Shown here piece by piece: positions 1-5,887 of a stretch of 6,056 nt of DNA (positions are counted from its first letter, which is position 1; each line of letters begins with the position of its first letter). This stretch comes from Bacteroidota bacterium (GTDB lineage Bacteria > Bacteroidota > Rhodothermia > Rhodothermales > Rubricoccaceae): the NCBI GenBank assembly GCA_022564455.1, contig JADFLK010000146.1, forward strand, positions 1-6,056, in the 5' to 3' direction. Made by a program: the position numbers and the translations under genes. The notes under the pieces are model-generated. The model did not search any database and was not told the DNA's origin. It worked only from the letters and a program-made list of their open reading frames with translations.

Positions 1-1
1 C

Positions 2-70
2 ATTACCGAACTGGCGTTGGCATGGGTACCGTTCTCGAAGGATGCGGAGGGAAGGTTGGCTAGGGCGTAA
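2..70 (+). CDS. Possible C-terminal tail of a truncated upstream gene
   Basis: One plus-strand frame is open from the left edge to a TAA at 68-70 and would encode about 22 residues ending in SKDAEGRLARA, with an ordinary soluble-protein composition. If real, it is the end of a gene converging on the TfoX-like gene, whose stop lies only 12 bases away. The other two plus frames also stay open over most of this short stretch (stops at 61-63 and at 75-77), so openness is weak evidence. No family can be recognised from so few residues. It may equally be non-coding DNA. Confidence 0.18.
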   Translation: MTELALAWVPFSKDAEGRLARA

Positions 71-73
71 TTC
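55..73. repeat. 19-base imperfect direct repeat, copy 1
   Basis: This stretch matches 464-482 at 16 of 19 positions, with the last nine bases (GCGTAATTC) identical. The two copies lie in the same orientation on either side of the TfoX-like gene, 409 bases apart. It could be a cassette-like or recombination boundary, but a match this good is expected by chance about once or twice in a window of this size, so the call rests mostly on its position. Confidence 0.25.
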
Positions 74-78
74 GTAAG

Positions 79-101
79 GTCTCTATTTCGGCTTGAGAGA
101 C
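79..101 (-). other. Short inverted repeat across the stop of the TfoX-like gene
   Basis: GTCTCT at 79-84 pairs with AGAGAC at 96-101 across an 11-base loop, and the TAG stop (83-85) lies in one arm. On the minus-strand transcript the stem is short and has no T-run after it, so it is at best a weak 3'-end structure and not a convincing intrinsic terminator. Seen directly; function is speculative. Confidence 0.25.
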
Positions 102-412
102 ATCACGTAATCGTACGCCTCGTCCAGGTACGTTGCCAGCGTTTCCAGATCATACAGCATCGCGTCCGGGATCAGCACGTACCCCTTCATGACAGCCCCA
201 TACGACTTGAAAATGGTCGTGTTGTGCTCTTCTTTGAATCGCTCGCCTGATTCCTTCGACAATCTTATTCCGAGTTCGGCGTCCTTGTTGAGCAGCGAAA
301 ACATGTAGCCGTTCGCGGATGTGTAGGGCATCGTCTTGCCCTTCCGCTCGAATCGGGGGCACAGGTTAACGAGCTGGTCGTAAATCGTGAGTTGTTCTTC
401 CCAGTCTGCCAT
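83..412 (-). CDS. TfoX/Sxy N-terminal-domain family protein
   Basis: A 109-residue soluble protein made of a single TfoX N-terminal-like domain. Visible hallmarks are the RKGKTMPYTSANGYMFSLL segment (about 23-41), the strand GIRLSKE (48-54), the YGAVMKGYVLIPD segment (71-83) and the terminal YDYVMSLKPK (100-109). These match a group of short stand-alone TfoX-like proteins. In gamma-proteobacteria full-length Sxy/TfoX promotes competence gene expression, but that role cannot be transferred to this short form, whose function is unknown to me. The start chosen is ATG at 410-412: GAGGTG lies four bases upstream, the only clear Shine-Dalgarno in the window, and homologues begin near here. A TTG at 422-424 would add four residues but would place this ribosome site inside the gene. 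A 6-bp inverted repeat (79-84 / 96-101) spans the stop codon. Confidence 0.82.
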   Translation of the reverse strand: MADWEEQLTIYDQLVNLCPRFERKGKTMPYTSANGYMFSLLNKDAELGIRLSKESGERFKEEHNTTIFKSYGAVMKGYVLIPDAMLYDLETLATYLDEAYDYVMSLKPK

Positions 413-463
413 GGTGCACCTCAAGGGTTGAAAATCGCAAAAACCACCCTGGAGAGCAATTCA

Positions 464-482
464 GTTGGGGAGAGCGTAATTC
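464..482. repeat. 19-base imperfect direct repeat, copy 2
   Basis: Partner of the copy at 55-73, lying 51 bases upstream of the start of the TfoX-like gene. Mismatches are at the sixth, seventh and tenth positions only. It sits in the 164-base gap between the TfoX-like gene and the membrane-protein gene, where I see no gene and no strong promoter. Function unknown. Confidence 0.25.
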
Positions 483-576
483 CCTACTTCGATAGTCCAC
501 GAGAAGACTTATGCTTGTCTACGATTCTTGCATTTCGGTAGTGGCACCCGACTCGCTGCTCCGGTTGACCGCCTTG

Positions 577-1002
577 TTACGCCGCCTCAGGTCGTGTTCT
601 ACCGGCGAGGGTAGCTCCGAGGAGGCTCGTTGGGATATACGCCAACAAGAGATCAACGACCTTGAACCACAACGGGCCTCCGAACATGCTGACCGCAGCA
701 ATACCACCCATCAGGAAAAACGCGCCAATGCCCAATGCAAGCTTCACGTGGTGGCTTGCCGCGAACCTGGCAGCAATGAAGGCCCCAACGAGCGTTCCGA
801 GTGCGTGAGCCAAAAAGGGGGAAATGAAATTCGCCGGCGTGAACAGCTCCATGCTCTCGCGCAGGCCTTCCATTGTGGAGACGTCAGCGCCCTCGGGCAG
901 AGGAATCACTGACGGGCCAATGTTGACTAGTACCATATTGACGAGGCCACCTCCGACAACGCCGGCGATGACTGCCAAAGTGTTCTTAACAACGGGTTTC
1001 AT
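577..1002 (-). CDS. Uncharacterised four-helix integral membrane protein
   Basis: A 141-residue, strongly hydrophobic protein with four likely membrane-spanning helices at about 8-28, 59-81, 86-108 and 110-134. A roughly 30-residue hydrophilic segment follows helix 1 and contains PLPEGADVSTMEGLRESM (34-51). Glycine-rich helix faces (GVVGGG, GIGAFFLMGG) suggest tight helix packing. The sequence resembles a conserved hypothetical family that keeps the EGADVSTMEGL and PFLAHALGTLVGAFIA motifs; I know of no assigned function. The start at ATG 1000-1002 gives a basic N-terminus (MKPVVKN) directly before helix 1, as expected; no Shine-Dalgarno is visible. It is divergent from the AraC-GyrI regulator with an 84-base gap, so it is a plausible target of that regulator, which is inference. 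The TAA stop is followed 164 bases later by the TfoX-like start on the same strand, so the two may or may not be co-transcribed. Confidence 0.8.
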   Translation of the reverse strand: MKPVVKNTLAVIAGVVGGGLVNMVLVNIGPSVIPLPEGADVSTMEGLRESMELFTPANFISPFLAHALGTLVGAFIAARFAASHHVKLALGIGAFFLMGGIAAVSMFGGPLWFKVVDLLLAYIPTSLLGATLAGRTRPEAA

Positions 1003-1086
1003 GGCTACGTGATGAAGGCGAGGGGGCGATGGATGTGAGTAATATCGTCATGTTATCACAGGTTGCCCAAAGCCGTTTGACAAATC
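1003..1086. promoter_or_regulatory. Divergent intergenic region, likely two promoters
   Basis: The 84 bases separate the starts of the membrane-protein gene (minus) and the AraC-type regulator gene (plus), so promoters for both and any operator for the regulator should lie here. Its centre, around 1040-1060, is AT-rich relative to its flanks. On the minus strand a TTGGGC / GATATT pair with an 18-base spacer is a weak sigma-70-like match. On the plus strand only -10-like hexamers (TAATAT at 1040, TGTTAT at 1051) are visible, without a good -35. The exact promoters are unresolved. Confidence 0.3.
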
Positions 1087-2010
1087 TTGCGAAGCGACTC
1101 CACAACTCCGACCGACCTGTCACTCAATTATGTCGAGCGCGTTAATCGTGCAATCGACCACATCCTCGACAATCTGGACCAACCGCTCCAACTCGAAGAC
1201 ATCGCCCGCATCGCCTGCTTCTCGCAATTCCACTTCCATCGCATCTTTCAGGCAATGCTCGGCGAGACGCTCGCCGAATTCGTTAAGCGTGTACGTCTTG
1301 AGCGGGCTCTCAAGATTCTGTCACACGCTCCAGCGCGTTCTCTTTCGGAGGTTTCACTCGAGTGCGGCTTCTCCTCATCCTCAGACTTCTCGCGAAGCTT
1401 CAAACAACGCTATGGAGTCCCGCCGAGCGCATTCGATGTTGAGTCCTTCCGCAAGCAGCGTCGCCAGGATTGGCAGGACGCGCTCGCCGATGCCGGGCAC
1501 CGCCACCGCTTCGACCGGTTGCCTGCTGACGAAAACCCCGACAAGTTCGAGGCTCGTATCTGCAACCTACCCGCACGGAGCGTAGCCTATATCCGTGTGC
1601 TCGACCCCTATCGGCCAAAGGTTGTTGTGGAAGCAACCGAGCGTCTGATGGACTGGGCCGAAGCACGCGGCCTGGCGGACGGCCAATGGCTCGGCTACAT
1701 GTGGGATGACCCTGAGATTGTTGCTCACGCTGACTGCCGATACGATGTCGGGCTTGAGGTAGAACCTTTCGAACCCACCGGTGAAGTCGGCCGCTTCGAC
1801 TTCCCAGCCATGCAAGTCGTCGAACTAGAAGTCCGTGGCCCGATCGATCTGGAGCAGCGCGCGATTGACTGGCTTTATCGGGCCTGGTTGCCAACCAGCG
1901 GATATGTACCATCCGAGCAGCCCGCTTTCGAGGCATGGATTGGGCGGCCCTTCGCGCACGGACACGAACACTTCGAACTGAAGGCCCAGATACCGATCGA
2001 GCGCGCCTGA
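1087..2010 (+). CDS. AraC-family regulator with GyrI-like effector domain
   Basis: A 307-residue transcription factor. The AraC/XylS-type DNA-binding domain is at about 15-118: first helix-turn-helix near 36-57 (LEDIARIACFSQFHFHRIFQ) and second near 85-107, with the family signature CGFSSSSDFSRSFKQRYG (93-110) followed by PPSAF. A GyrI-like effector-binding domain fills about 154-305 (RSVAYIRVLDPY near 164, FDFPAMQVVELEV near 237, closing FELKAQIPI). This order is that of the Rob/SoxS-related AraC-GyrI group, in which the C-terminal domain binds small, often hydrophobic ligands. The start is uncertain: a TGA at 1078-1080 closes the frame and there is no in-frame ATG before residue 57. TTG at 1087 is the conservative choice; CTG at 1117 would give an N-terminus (SLNYVERVN) closer to related proteins. 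No Shine-Dalgarno supports either. The likely target is the divergent membrane protein or the gene itself. The gene ends three bases before the thiolase remnant. Confidence 0.88.
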   Translation: MRSDSTTPTDLSLNYVERVNRAIDHILDNLDQPLQLEDIARIACFSQFHFHRIFQAMLGETLAEFVKRVRLERALKILSHAPARSLSEVSLECGFSSSSDFSRSFKQRYGVPPSAFDVESFRKQRRQDWQDALADAGHRHRFDRLPADENPDKFEARICNLPARSVAYIRVLDPYRPKVVVEATERLMDWAEARGLADGQWLGYMWDDPEIVAHADCRYDVGLEVEPFEPTGEVGRFDFPAMQVVELEVRGPIDLEQRAIDWLYRAWLPTSGYVPSEQPAFEAWIGRPFAHGHEHFELKAQIPIERA

Positions 2011-2012
2011 AC

Positions 2013-2148
2013 TCAATTCACGTTTTCGAAGACTGCTGCCGCACCCATGCCCCCACCGATGCACGTCGTGCAGATGCCGTAGCGAATCTCGCGGCCCCTC
2101 ACGCCGAAGGCATGATCAGACAACAGGGTATTTCGTGGAGGAGTGTGG
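2013..2148 (-). pseudogene. Broken 3' end of a second thiolase gene
   Basis: Read on the minus strand, 2130-2148 plus 2013-2100 give a peptide running TTLLHEM, RGREIRYGICTTC, IGGGMGAAAVFENVN and a TGA stop at 2013-2015. It matches the tail of the intact thiolase next door at about 30 of 34 residues, including the catalytic-loop CIGGG motif. Nine of the last fifteen aligned codons differ only at the third base, so the piece evolved as a functional gene before being broken and is not a fresh tandem copy. It is interrupted by 29 extra bases (2101-2129) that split an ATG codon and shift the frame. No start, catalytic Cys or His region remains. The homology begins almost at the base after the intact gene's stop. 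It cannot make a functional enzyme. Confidence 0.85.
2066..2095. repeat. 30-bp direct repeat, remnant copy
   Basis: These 30 bases are identical to 2205-2234 in the intact thiolase gene, 139 bases away and in the same orientation. They encode the REIRYGICT segment. The identical block sits inside otherwise diverged copies of the thiolase tail, so it is the core of the remnant/intact gene duplication. Confidence 0.85.
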
Positions 2149-3342
2149 TTAAGCCGCCACGTTCTCAAACACCGCCGCGGCCCCCATCCCCCCGCCGATG
2201 CACATCGTGCAGATGCCGTAGCGAATCTCGCGGCGCTTCATCTCGTGGAGGAGCGTAGCCGTCAGCTTGGCGCCGGTGCAACCGAGCGGGTGGCCCAGTG
2301 CAATCGCGCCGCCGTTGACGTTGACGATCTCGGGGTCGATGCCGAGTTCGCGGACTACGGCCAACGACTGGCTCGCAAAGGCTTCGTTCAGCTCGAACAG
2401 GCCGATGTCTTCGAGCTTGAGGCCGGTTTGCTTGAGCACTTTCGGAACGGCCTCTACCGGCCCAATTCCCATAATGGCGGGATCTACGCCCGCCACGGCA
2501 AAGCCGAGCATCCGCGCCATCGGTGTGGCGCCGGTCTCCTCGGCCCTCGCCTTGCTCATGATGATCGTGGCCGCCGCGCCGTCGTTCATCTGCGACGAGT
2601 TGCCGGCCGTCACCGAGCCGCCCATCTTGAAAACAGGCCTGAGCTTCGCAAGCGCCTCCAACGTAGAACCCGGACGCGGCCCCTCGTCTACGGCATGCTC
2701 CTTTTCAACGGTCTTTGAGGAGCGCGTCGCTTCGTCGTAGACGACTTCAGAAAGAGGCACAGGAACAAGTTCGTCCTCAAAACGGCCGCTCTGGATAGCG
2801 TCAAGGGCTTTCAGGTGGGAGCTCAACGCGAACGCGTCCTGGTCTTCACGACTCACGTTGTAACGATCCGCCACATTCTCTGCCGTAATGCCCATCGCCG
2901 CGTAATAATCGGGGTCGTCGACGGCCAACTTGGGATTCGGAGCGAAGTAGAAACCGCCCATCGGCACCGAACTCATCGATTCCGTGCCGCCGGCGATGAT
3001 GCAATCCGCCTGGCCCAGCGCCACCGAGTTGTAGGCCTGCGCCACGGTCTGCAAACCGGACGAACAAAACCGGTTCACGGTTGCGCCGGGCACTTCGTCG
3101 GGGAGGCCGGCCAACTGCGCGATGCCGCGCCCCATGTTGGTGCCCTGCGGCCCTTCCGGAAACGCACAGCCAATGAGCACGTCGTCTATCATTGAGCCAT
3201 CGAGGCCGGGGATGCGAGCCATTGCGCCTTTCACGGCAACGGCGCCGAGCTCAATGGGGTGGATGTTTCGAAGTATGCCGCGGTTCGCCTTGCCGACCGG
3301 CGTGCGGACGGCGGACACGATGTATGCGTCGTGGAGTTGCAT
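2149..3342 (-). CDS. fadA: Acetyl-CoA acyltransferase (3-ketoacyl-CoA thiolase)
   Basis: A 397-residue thiolase, normal length for the family. It would cleave 3-ketoacyl-CoA with CoA to acetyl-CoA and a shortened acyl-CoA, the last step of beta-oxidation, in the cytoplasm. The N-terminal fold starts with DAYIVSAVRTPVGK (5-18). The acyl-accepting Cys is C93 in NRFCSSGLQT, NEAF is at 319-322, the catalytic His is H351 in GGAIALGHPLGCTGAK, and the second active-site Cys is C381 in CIGGGMGA. The start is ATG at 3340-3342: the frame stays open to an ATG at 3397-3399, but those extra residues are a translation of the intergenic palindrome and do not resemble thiolase. No Shine-Dalgarno is visible. 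The gene follows the fused dehydrogenase/hydratase gene by 65 bases on the same strand, as in the fadN-fadA pairing. A biosynthetic acetoacetyl-CoA thiolase is possible by family alone, but the partner argues for degradation. Confidence 0.93.
   Translation of the reverse strand: MQLHDAYIVSAVRTPVGKANRGILRNIHPIELGAVAVKGAMARIPGLDGSMIDDVLIGCAFPEGPQGTNMGRGIAQLAGLPDEVPGATVNRFCSSGLQTVAQAYNSVALGQADCIIAGGTESMSSVPMGGFYFAPNPKLAVDDPDYYAAMGITAENVADRYNVSREDQDAFALSSHLKALDAIQSGRFEDELVPVPLSEVVYDEATRSSKTVEKEHAVDEGPRPGSTLEALAKLRPVFKMGGSVTAGNSSQMNDGAAATIIMSKARAEETGATPMARMLGFAVAGVDPAIMGIGPVEAVPKVLKQTGLKLEDIGLFELNEAFASQSLAVVRELGIDPEIVNVNGGAIALGHPLGCTGAKLTATLLHEMKRREIRYGICTMCIGGGMGAAAVFENVAA
2205..2234. repeat. 30-bp direct repeat, copy within the intact thiolase
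   Basis: Partner of 2066-2095. It lies in the last 30 codons of the thiolase gene, just upstream of the CIGGG motif codons. Exact identity here contrasts with many third-position differences in the remaining part of the tail. Confidence 0.85.
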
Positions 3343-3366
3343 TGGGTTTGTGGTTGTTTGTGTGTA

Positions 3367-3395
3367 GTAGGGGCGACCCGACGGGTCGCCCCTAC
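3367..3395. repeat. Perfect hairpin of a dispersed palindrome family (copy A)
   Basis: GTAGGGGCGACCC at 3367-3379 pairs perfectly with GGGTCGCCCCTAC at 3383-3395 across the 3-base loop GAC. It lies in the 65-base gap between the fused dehydrogenase gene and the thiolase gene. No T-run follows on the minus strand, so it is unlikely to be a full terminator; it could protect or partly attenuate the mRNA. The outer ten bases of each arm are shared with the palindrome at 5972-6003, which points to a REP-like intergenic repeat family rather than a site made for this operon. Confidence 0.9.
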
Positions 3396-3407
3396 ACATG
3401 CCATTAC

Positions 3408-5834
3408 CTAGTTGCGAAGCGGCTTGTTAGTCGTCAAAATGCTCTGGATGCGGGCCTGCGTTTTCTCCTCGCCGAGGAGCGACAGGAACACCTCGCGCTC
3501 AAGTTCGAGCAGGTAGTCTTCGTGGACCTCGGCCGGTGCGGTGAGGTCGCCACCAGTCATCACCCATGCTAGCCTGCTTGCGAGGTAATGGTCGTACTCG
3601 GAGATGTACTTGCCTTCCTCGAACTGGAAAAGCGCGATCTCGAATTGCGCGCGGCCCTGCGCACCGAGCACCGGAATATGCGTCCGCACCGGCGGCGGCA
3701 GGTAACCCTGATCGCTGAGGCGGATGACTTCGGCCTTCGCCACATGGAAGCGGCGTTCGGCATTCATCACCACCAGCGTTTCCGGTGGCAGGATGCGCAT
3801 TTCCTTTGCCATTGTGGCCGACGTGGCCACTTTCGCCAACGCGATGCTCTCGAAGTGCTGGCGAAGGAACGGTTGGATCTCGCTCGGACGATCAGCATTC
3901 GCGGCGGCCTCGGCGGCCTTGGCCGTCATCATCATCGTGCCGCAACCGGCCGGGATGAGGCCAACGCCCAGCTCCACGAGCCCGATGTACGTTTCGGCCG
4001 CGGCCACCGGATGCGGGCTCGCCATCGCCATCTCGCAGCCACCGCCCAGTACGCGCTGATGCGTCGTCACCACGACGGGTTTCTCGGCGTAGCGAACCTT
4101 GAGAATCATCTCCTGAAAGCTCCTGATGAACGGCTCGATGGCCGCAGCGCCGTCGCCCATCGCCATGCCCATCACTACCTCGCCGAGGTTGGCGCCGACC
4201 GAGAAGTTCGTCCCCTCATTGCCGACAACCATACCGCGCAGGTTCGGGTCGTTCTCCACCTTTTCAATGGCCTCGACGAGGCCCGTAATCACTTCCTGCC
4301 CGAGACTATTGGCCTTCGAGCGGAACTCAAACAATCCGACACCATCGCCGAGATCGAGCAACGCTGCCTCCGAGTTCTTCCAGATTGTCCGCTGTTCATC
4401 CTGCTTGATGAGGTTGAGCCCCCACTCGTCGGCCGGTTTCGGATCGGCGACGTACGCGCCCTCGCCGGGATTCCAGACGTGAGGCACACCCGCCTTCTCC
4501 ACAAAGAAGCCCTCCGACGGCACGGCGGCCACCCAATCGGGCGTTTCGATGCCCTCGGCGGCCAGCTCGTCGCGCACACGGTCCACACCGAGCGCATCCC
4601 ACATCGCAAACGGCCCCATTTTCCACCCGAAACCCCAGGAAACAGCTTTATCAAGGTCTGCCGGAGAGTCGATGATTTCAGGTATGCGGCGGGCGCTGTA
4701 GCCGAGGAGGTCGAGCGTCGTCTCGCGGAAGAATTGCCCCGCACGGCCTTCATCGTCGTACAGCGCGTTGAGGCGCCCAGTCAGATCGCCCGCCTTTTTG
4801 AAAGCGGACGCGTCAAATCCGATCTCCTTCGGATCGCCGTACTCCATCGTCTCCGGGTTGATAGAGCGAATGACCTTGTCCTTGCCCTTCTGGTAAAACC
4901 CGGACTTCGTTTTAGCGCCCAACTTCCCGGCCTCAACGAGTTTGGCGAGCACGTCCGGCACCTCAAACATGGCGCGGCTCTCGTCACCCGGCACGCCGTC
5001 GTAGAGATTTTTGGTGACGTGGATGAGCGTATCCAAACCCACCACGTCTGCCGTGCGGAACGTGGCGCTCTTCGGATGGCCGATGAGTGTACCCGTCAGC
5101 GCGTCGATTTCCTCGATAGAGTAGCCCTTCTCCGTGAACTGCCGGAGCGCGCCCATGATGCCGTAGATGCCGATCCGGTTGCCGATGAAGTTCGGCGTGT
5201 CCTTCGCAACCACGACGCCCTTACCAAGGTGGACGCGAGCGAAATGATTCACACGCGCCAGCACCTCGGGGTCGGTGTCCGGCGTGGGGATGACCTCGAA
5301 GAGCTTGAGGTAGCGCGGCGGGTTGAAGAAGTGCGTCCCGAGAAACCTGGCCTTGAAGCCCTCGCTCCGCCCTTCCGCGATCTGGTGGATGGGCAGACCC
5401 GACGTATTGGTAGTGATAACAGCGTCTTTGCGAGCGTGCTCCTCAATGCGCGCCATCACGCTTTGTTTGATATCCAGGCGCTCGACTACAACCTCAATCA
5501 CCCAATCGGCCTCAGCAATGCGCTCGAAGTCTTCGTCGAAGTTGCCGAGCGAGACGCGCTTTTGCACCGACGGCGCAAAGAATGGCGCGGGGTTCATCTT
5601 CGTGGCTGCCTTGAAGGCGCCCGCCACGATGTCGTTCGGCTTGCCTTCCTTGCCAATGGCTTGCGGCGTCACGTCGAGAAGGAGCACCTGAAGGCCGGCG
5701 TTGGCAAGGTGTGCGGCGATCTGGCTTCCCATCACACCGGCGCCGAGGACAGCGGCGGTGCGGAAGGGCTTCGTGGTCGTTGCGCTTGCCGCGTGACCAT
5801 TCGTCAGCGGCTGTGCGAGCGTCGGGGTTTCCAT
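3408..5834 (-). CDS. fadN: Fused 3-hydroxyacyl-CoA dehydrogenase/enoyl-CoA hydratase, FadN type
   Basis: An 808-residue bifunctional beta-oxidation enzyme that would hydrate enoyl-CoA and oxidise the resulting 3-hydroxyacyl-CoA with NAD+, feeding the thiolase encoded next. The dehydrogenase comes first: NAD-binding GAGVMG (31-36), TNTSGLPI (142-149), catalytic His in LGTHFFNP (H168) with Glu E180, DTPNFIGNR (212-220), and C-terminal dehydrogenase domains to about 450. The crotonase domain is at about 485-680: oxyanion-hole region FSVGANL (544-550), then GGGCEMAMA with catalytic Glu E601 and GLVELGVGLIP with Glu E621, so both hydratase glutamates are present. The C-terminal tail to 808 is helical and probably structural. 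This order, dehydrogenase then hydratase, and the length near 790 match Bacillus FadN and are the reverse of E. coli FadB. The start at ATG 5832-5834 places about 25 low-complexity residues before the Rossmann fold; no Shine-Dalgarno is seen. No acyl-CoA dehydrogenase gene follows. Confidence 0.93.
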   Translation of the reverse strand: METPTLAQPLTNGHAASATTTKPFRTAAVLGAGVMGSQIAAHLANAGLQVLLLDVTPQAIGKEGKPNDIVAGAFKAATKMNPAPFFAPSVQKRVSLGNFDEDFERIAEADWVIEVVVERLDIKQSVMARIEEHARKDAVITTNTSGLPIHQIAEGRSEGFKARFLGTHFFNPPRYLKLFEVIPTPDTDPEVLARVNHFARVHLGKGVVVAKDTPNFIGNRIGIYGIMGALRQFTEKGYSIEEIDALTGTLIGHPKSATFRTADVVGLDTLIHVTKNLYDGVPGDESRAMFEVPDVLAKLVEAGKLGAKTKSGFYQKGKDKVIRSINPETMEYGDPKEIGFDASAFKKAGDLTGRLNALYDDEGRAGQFFRETTLDLLGYSARRIPEIIDSPADLDKAVSWGFGWKMGPFAMWDALGVDRVRDELAAEGIETPDWVAAVPSEGFFVEKAGVPHVWNPGEGAYVADPKPADEWGLNLIKQDEQRTIWKNSEAALLDLGDGVGLFEFRSKANSLGQEVITGLVEAIEKVENDPNLRGMVVGNEGTNFSVGANLGEVVMGMAMGDGAAAIEPFIRSFQEMILKVRYAEKPVVVTTHQRVLGGGCEMAMASPHPVAAAETYIGLVELGVGLIPAGCGTMMMTAKAAEAAANADRPSEIQPFLRQHFESIALAKVATSATMAKEMRILPPETLVVMNAERRFHVAKAEVIRLSDQGYLPPPVRTHIPVLGAQGRAQFEIALFQFEEGKYISEYDHYLASRLAWVMTGGDLTAPAEVHEDYLLELEREVFLSLLGEEKTQARIQSILTTNKPLRN

Positions 5835-5858
5835 AGTTGGGGAAGGGTGTCCGATAGG

Positions 5859-5871
5859 TTAACGCTGTTAA
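5859..5871. promoter_or_regulatory. Small dyad upstream of the fused gene
   Basis: TTAAC at 5859-5863 and GTTAA at 5867-5871 form an inverted repeat with a 3-base spacer, 25-37 bases upstream of the ATG of the fused beta-oxidation gene. It lies where a promoter -10 region or an operator would be expected, and a weak TTGTGG -35-like hexamer sits just upstream on the minus strand. Arms of five bases occur often by chance, so this is only a candidate. Confidence 0.22.
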
Positions 5872-5887
5872 TCTGCCACAATTGAAC

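Noticed and set aside
400..600. A complete integron attC site between the TfoX-like and membrane-protein genes
   Set aside because: The minus-strand sequence after the membrane-protein stop looks like the first half of attC, but the complementary second half is missing: the inner arms do not pair and the GTT core is ATT.
511..912. A 133-codon plus-strand frame over the membrane-protein gene
   Set aside because: Its composition is typical of a shadow frame, while the opposite strand encodes a coherent four-helix membrane protein.
1077..1105. TTGACA at 1077-1082 as a -35 element for the regulator gene
   Set aside because: No TATAAT-like hexamer lies at the right spacing (CCACAA at 17 bases), and the start of transcription would fall inside the coding region.
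1400..1936. A 178-codon minus-strand frame inside the AraC-GyrI gene
   Set aside because: It is Arg-rich and low in recognisable structure, and the plus strand carries complete AraC and GyrI-like domains.
2013..2234. Mobile-element attachment sites (attL/attR) formed by the thiolase 3' end duplication
   Set aside because: Only 139 bases separate the two copies and no integrase or element cargo lies between them, so there is no integrated element to explain; a recombination scar fits better.
3343..3399. N-terminal extension of the thiolase by 19 residues to an ATG at 3397-3399
   Set aside because: The added residues (CRGDPSGRPYYT) are a translation of the intergenic palindrome, and thiolases begin at the downstream ATG.
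3588..5885. A 765-codon open frame on the plus strand opposite the fused beta-oxidation gene
   Set aside because: It is an antisense shadow caused by GC-biased third codon positions. It is rich in His and Arg, shows no recognisable domain, and the minus-strand frame has all expected catalytic motifs.
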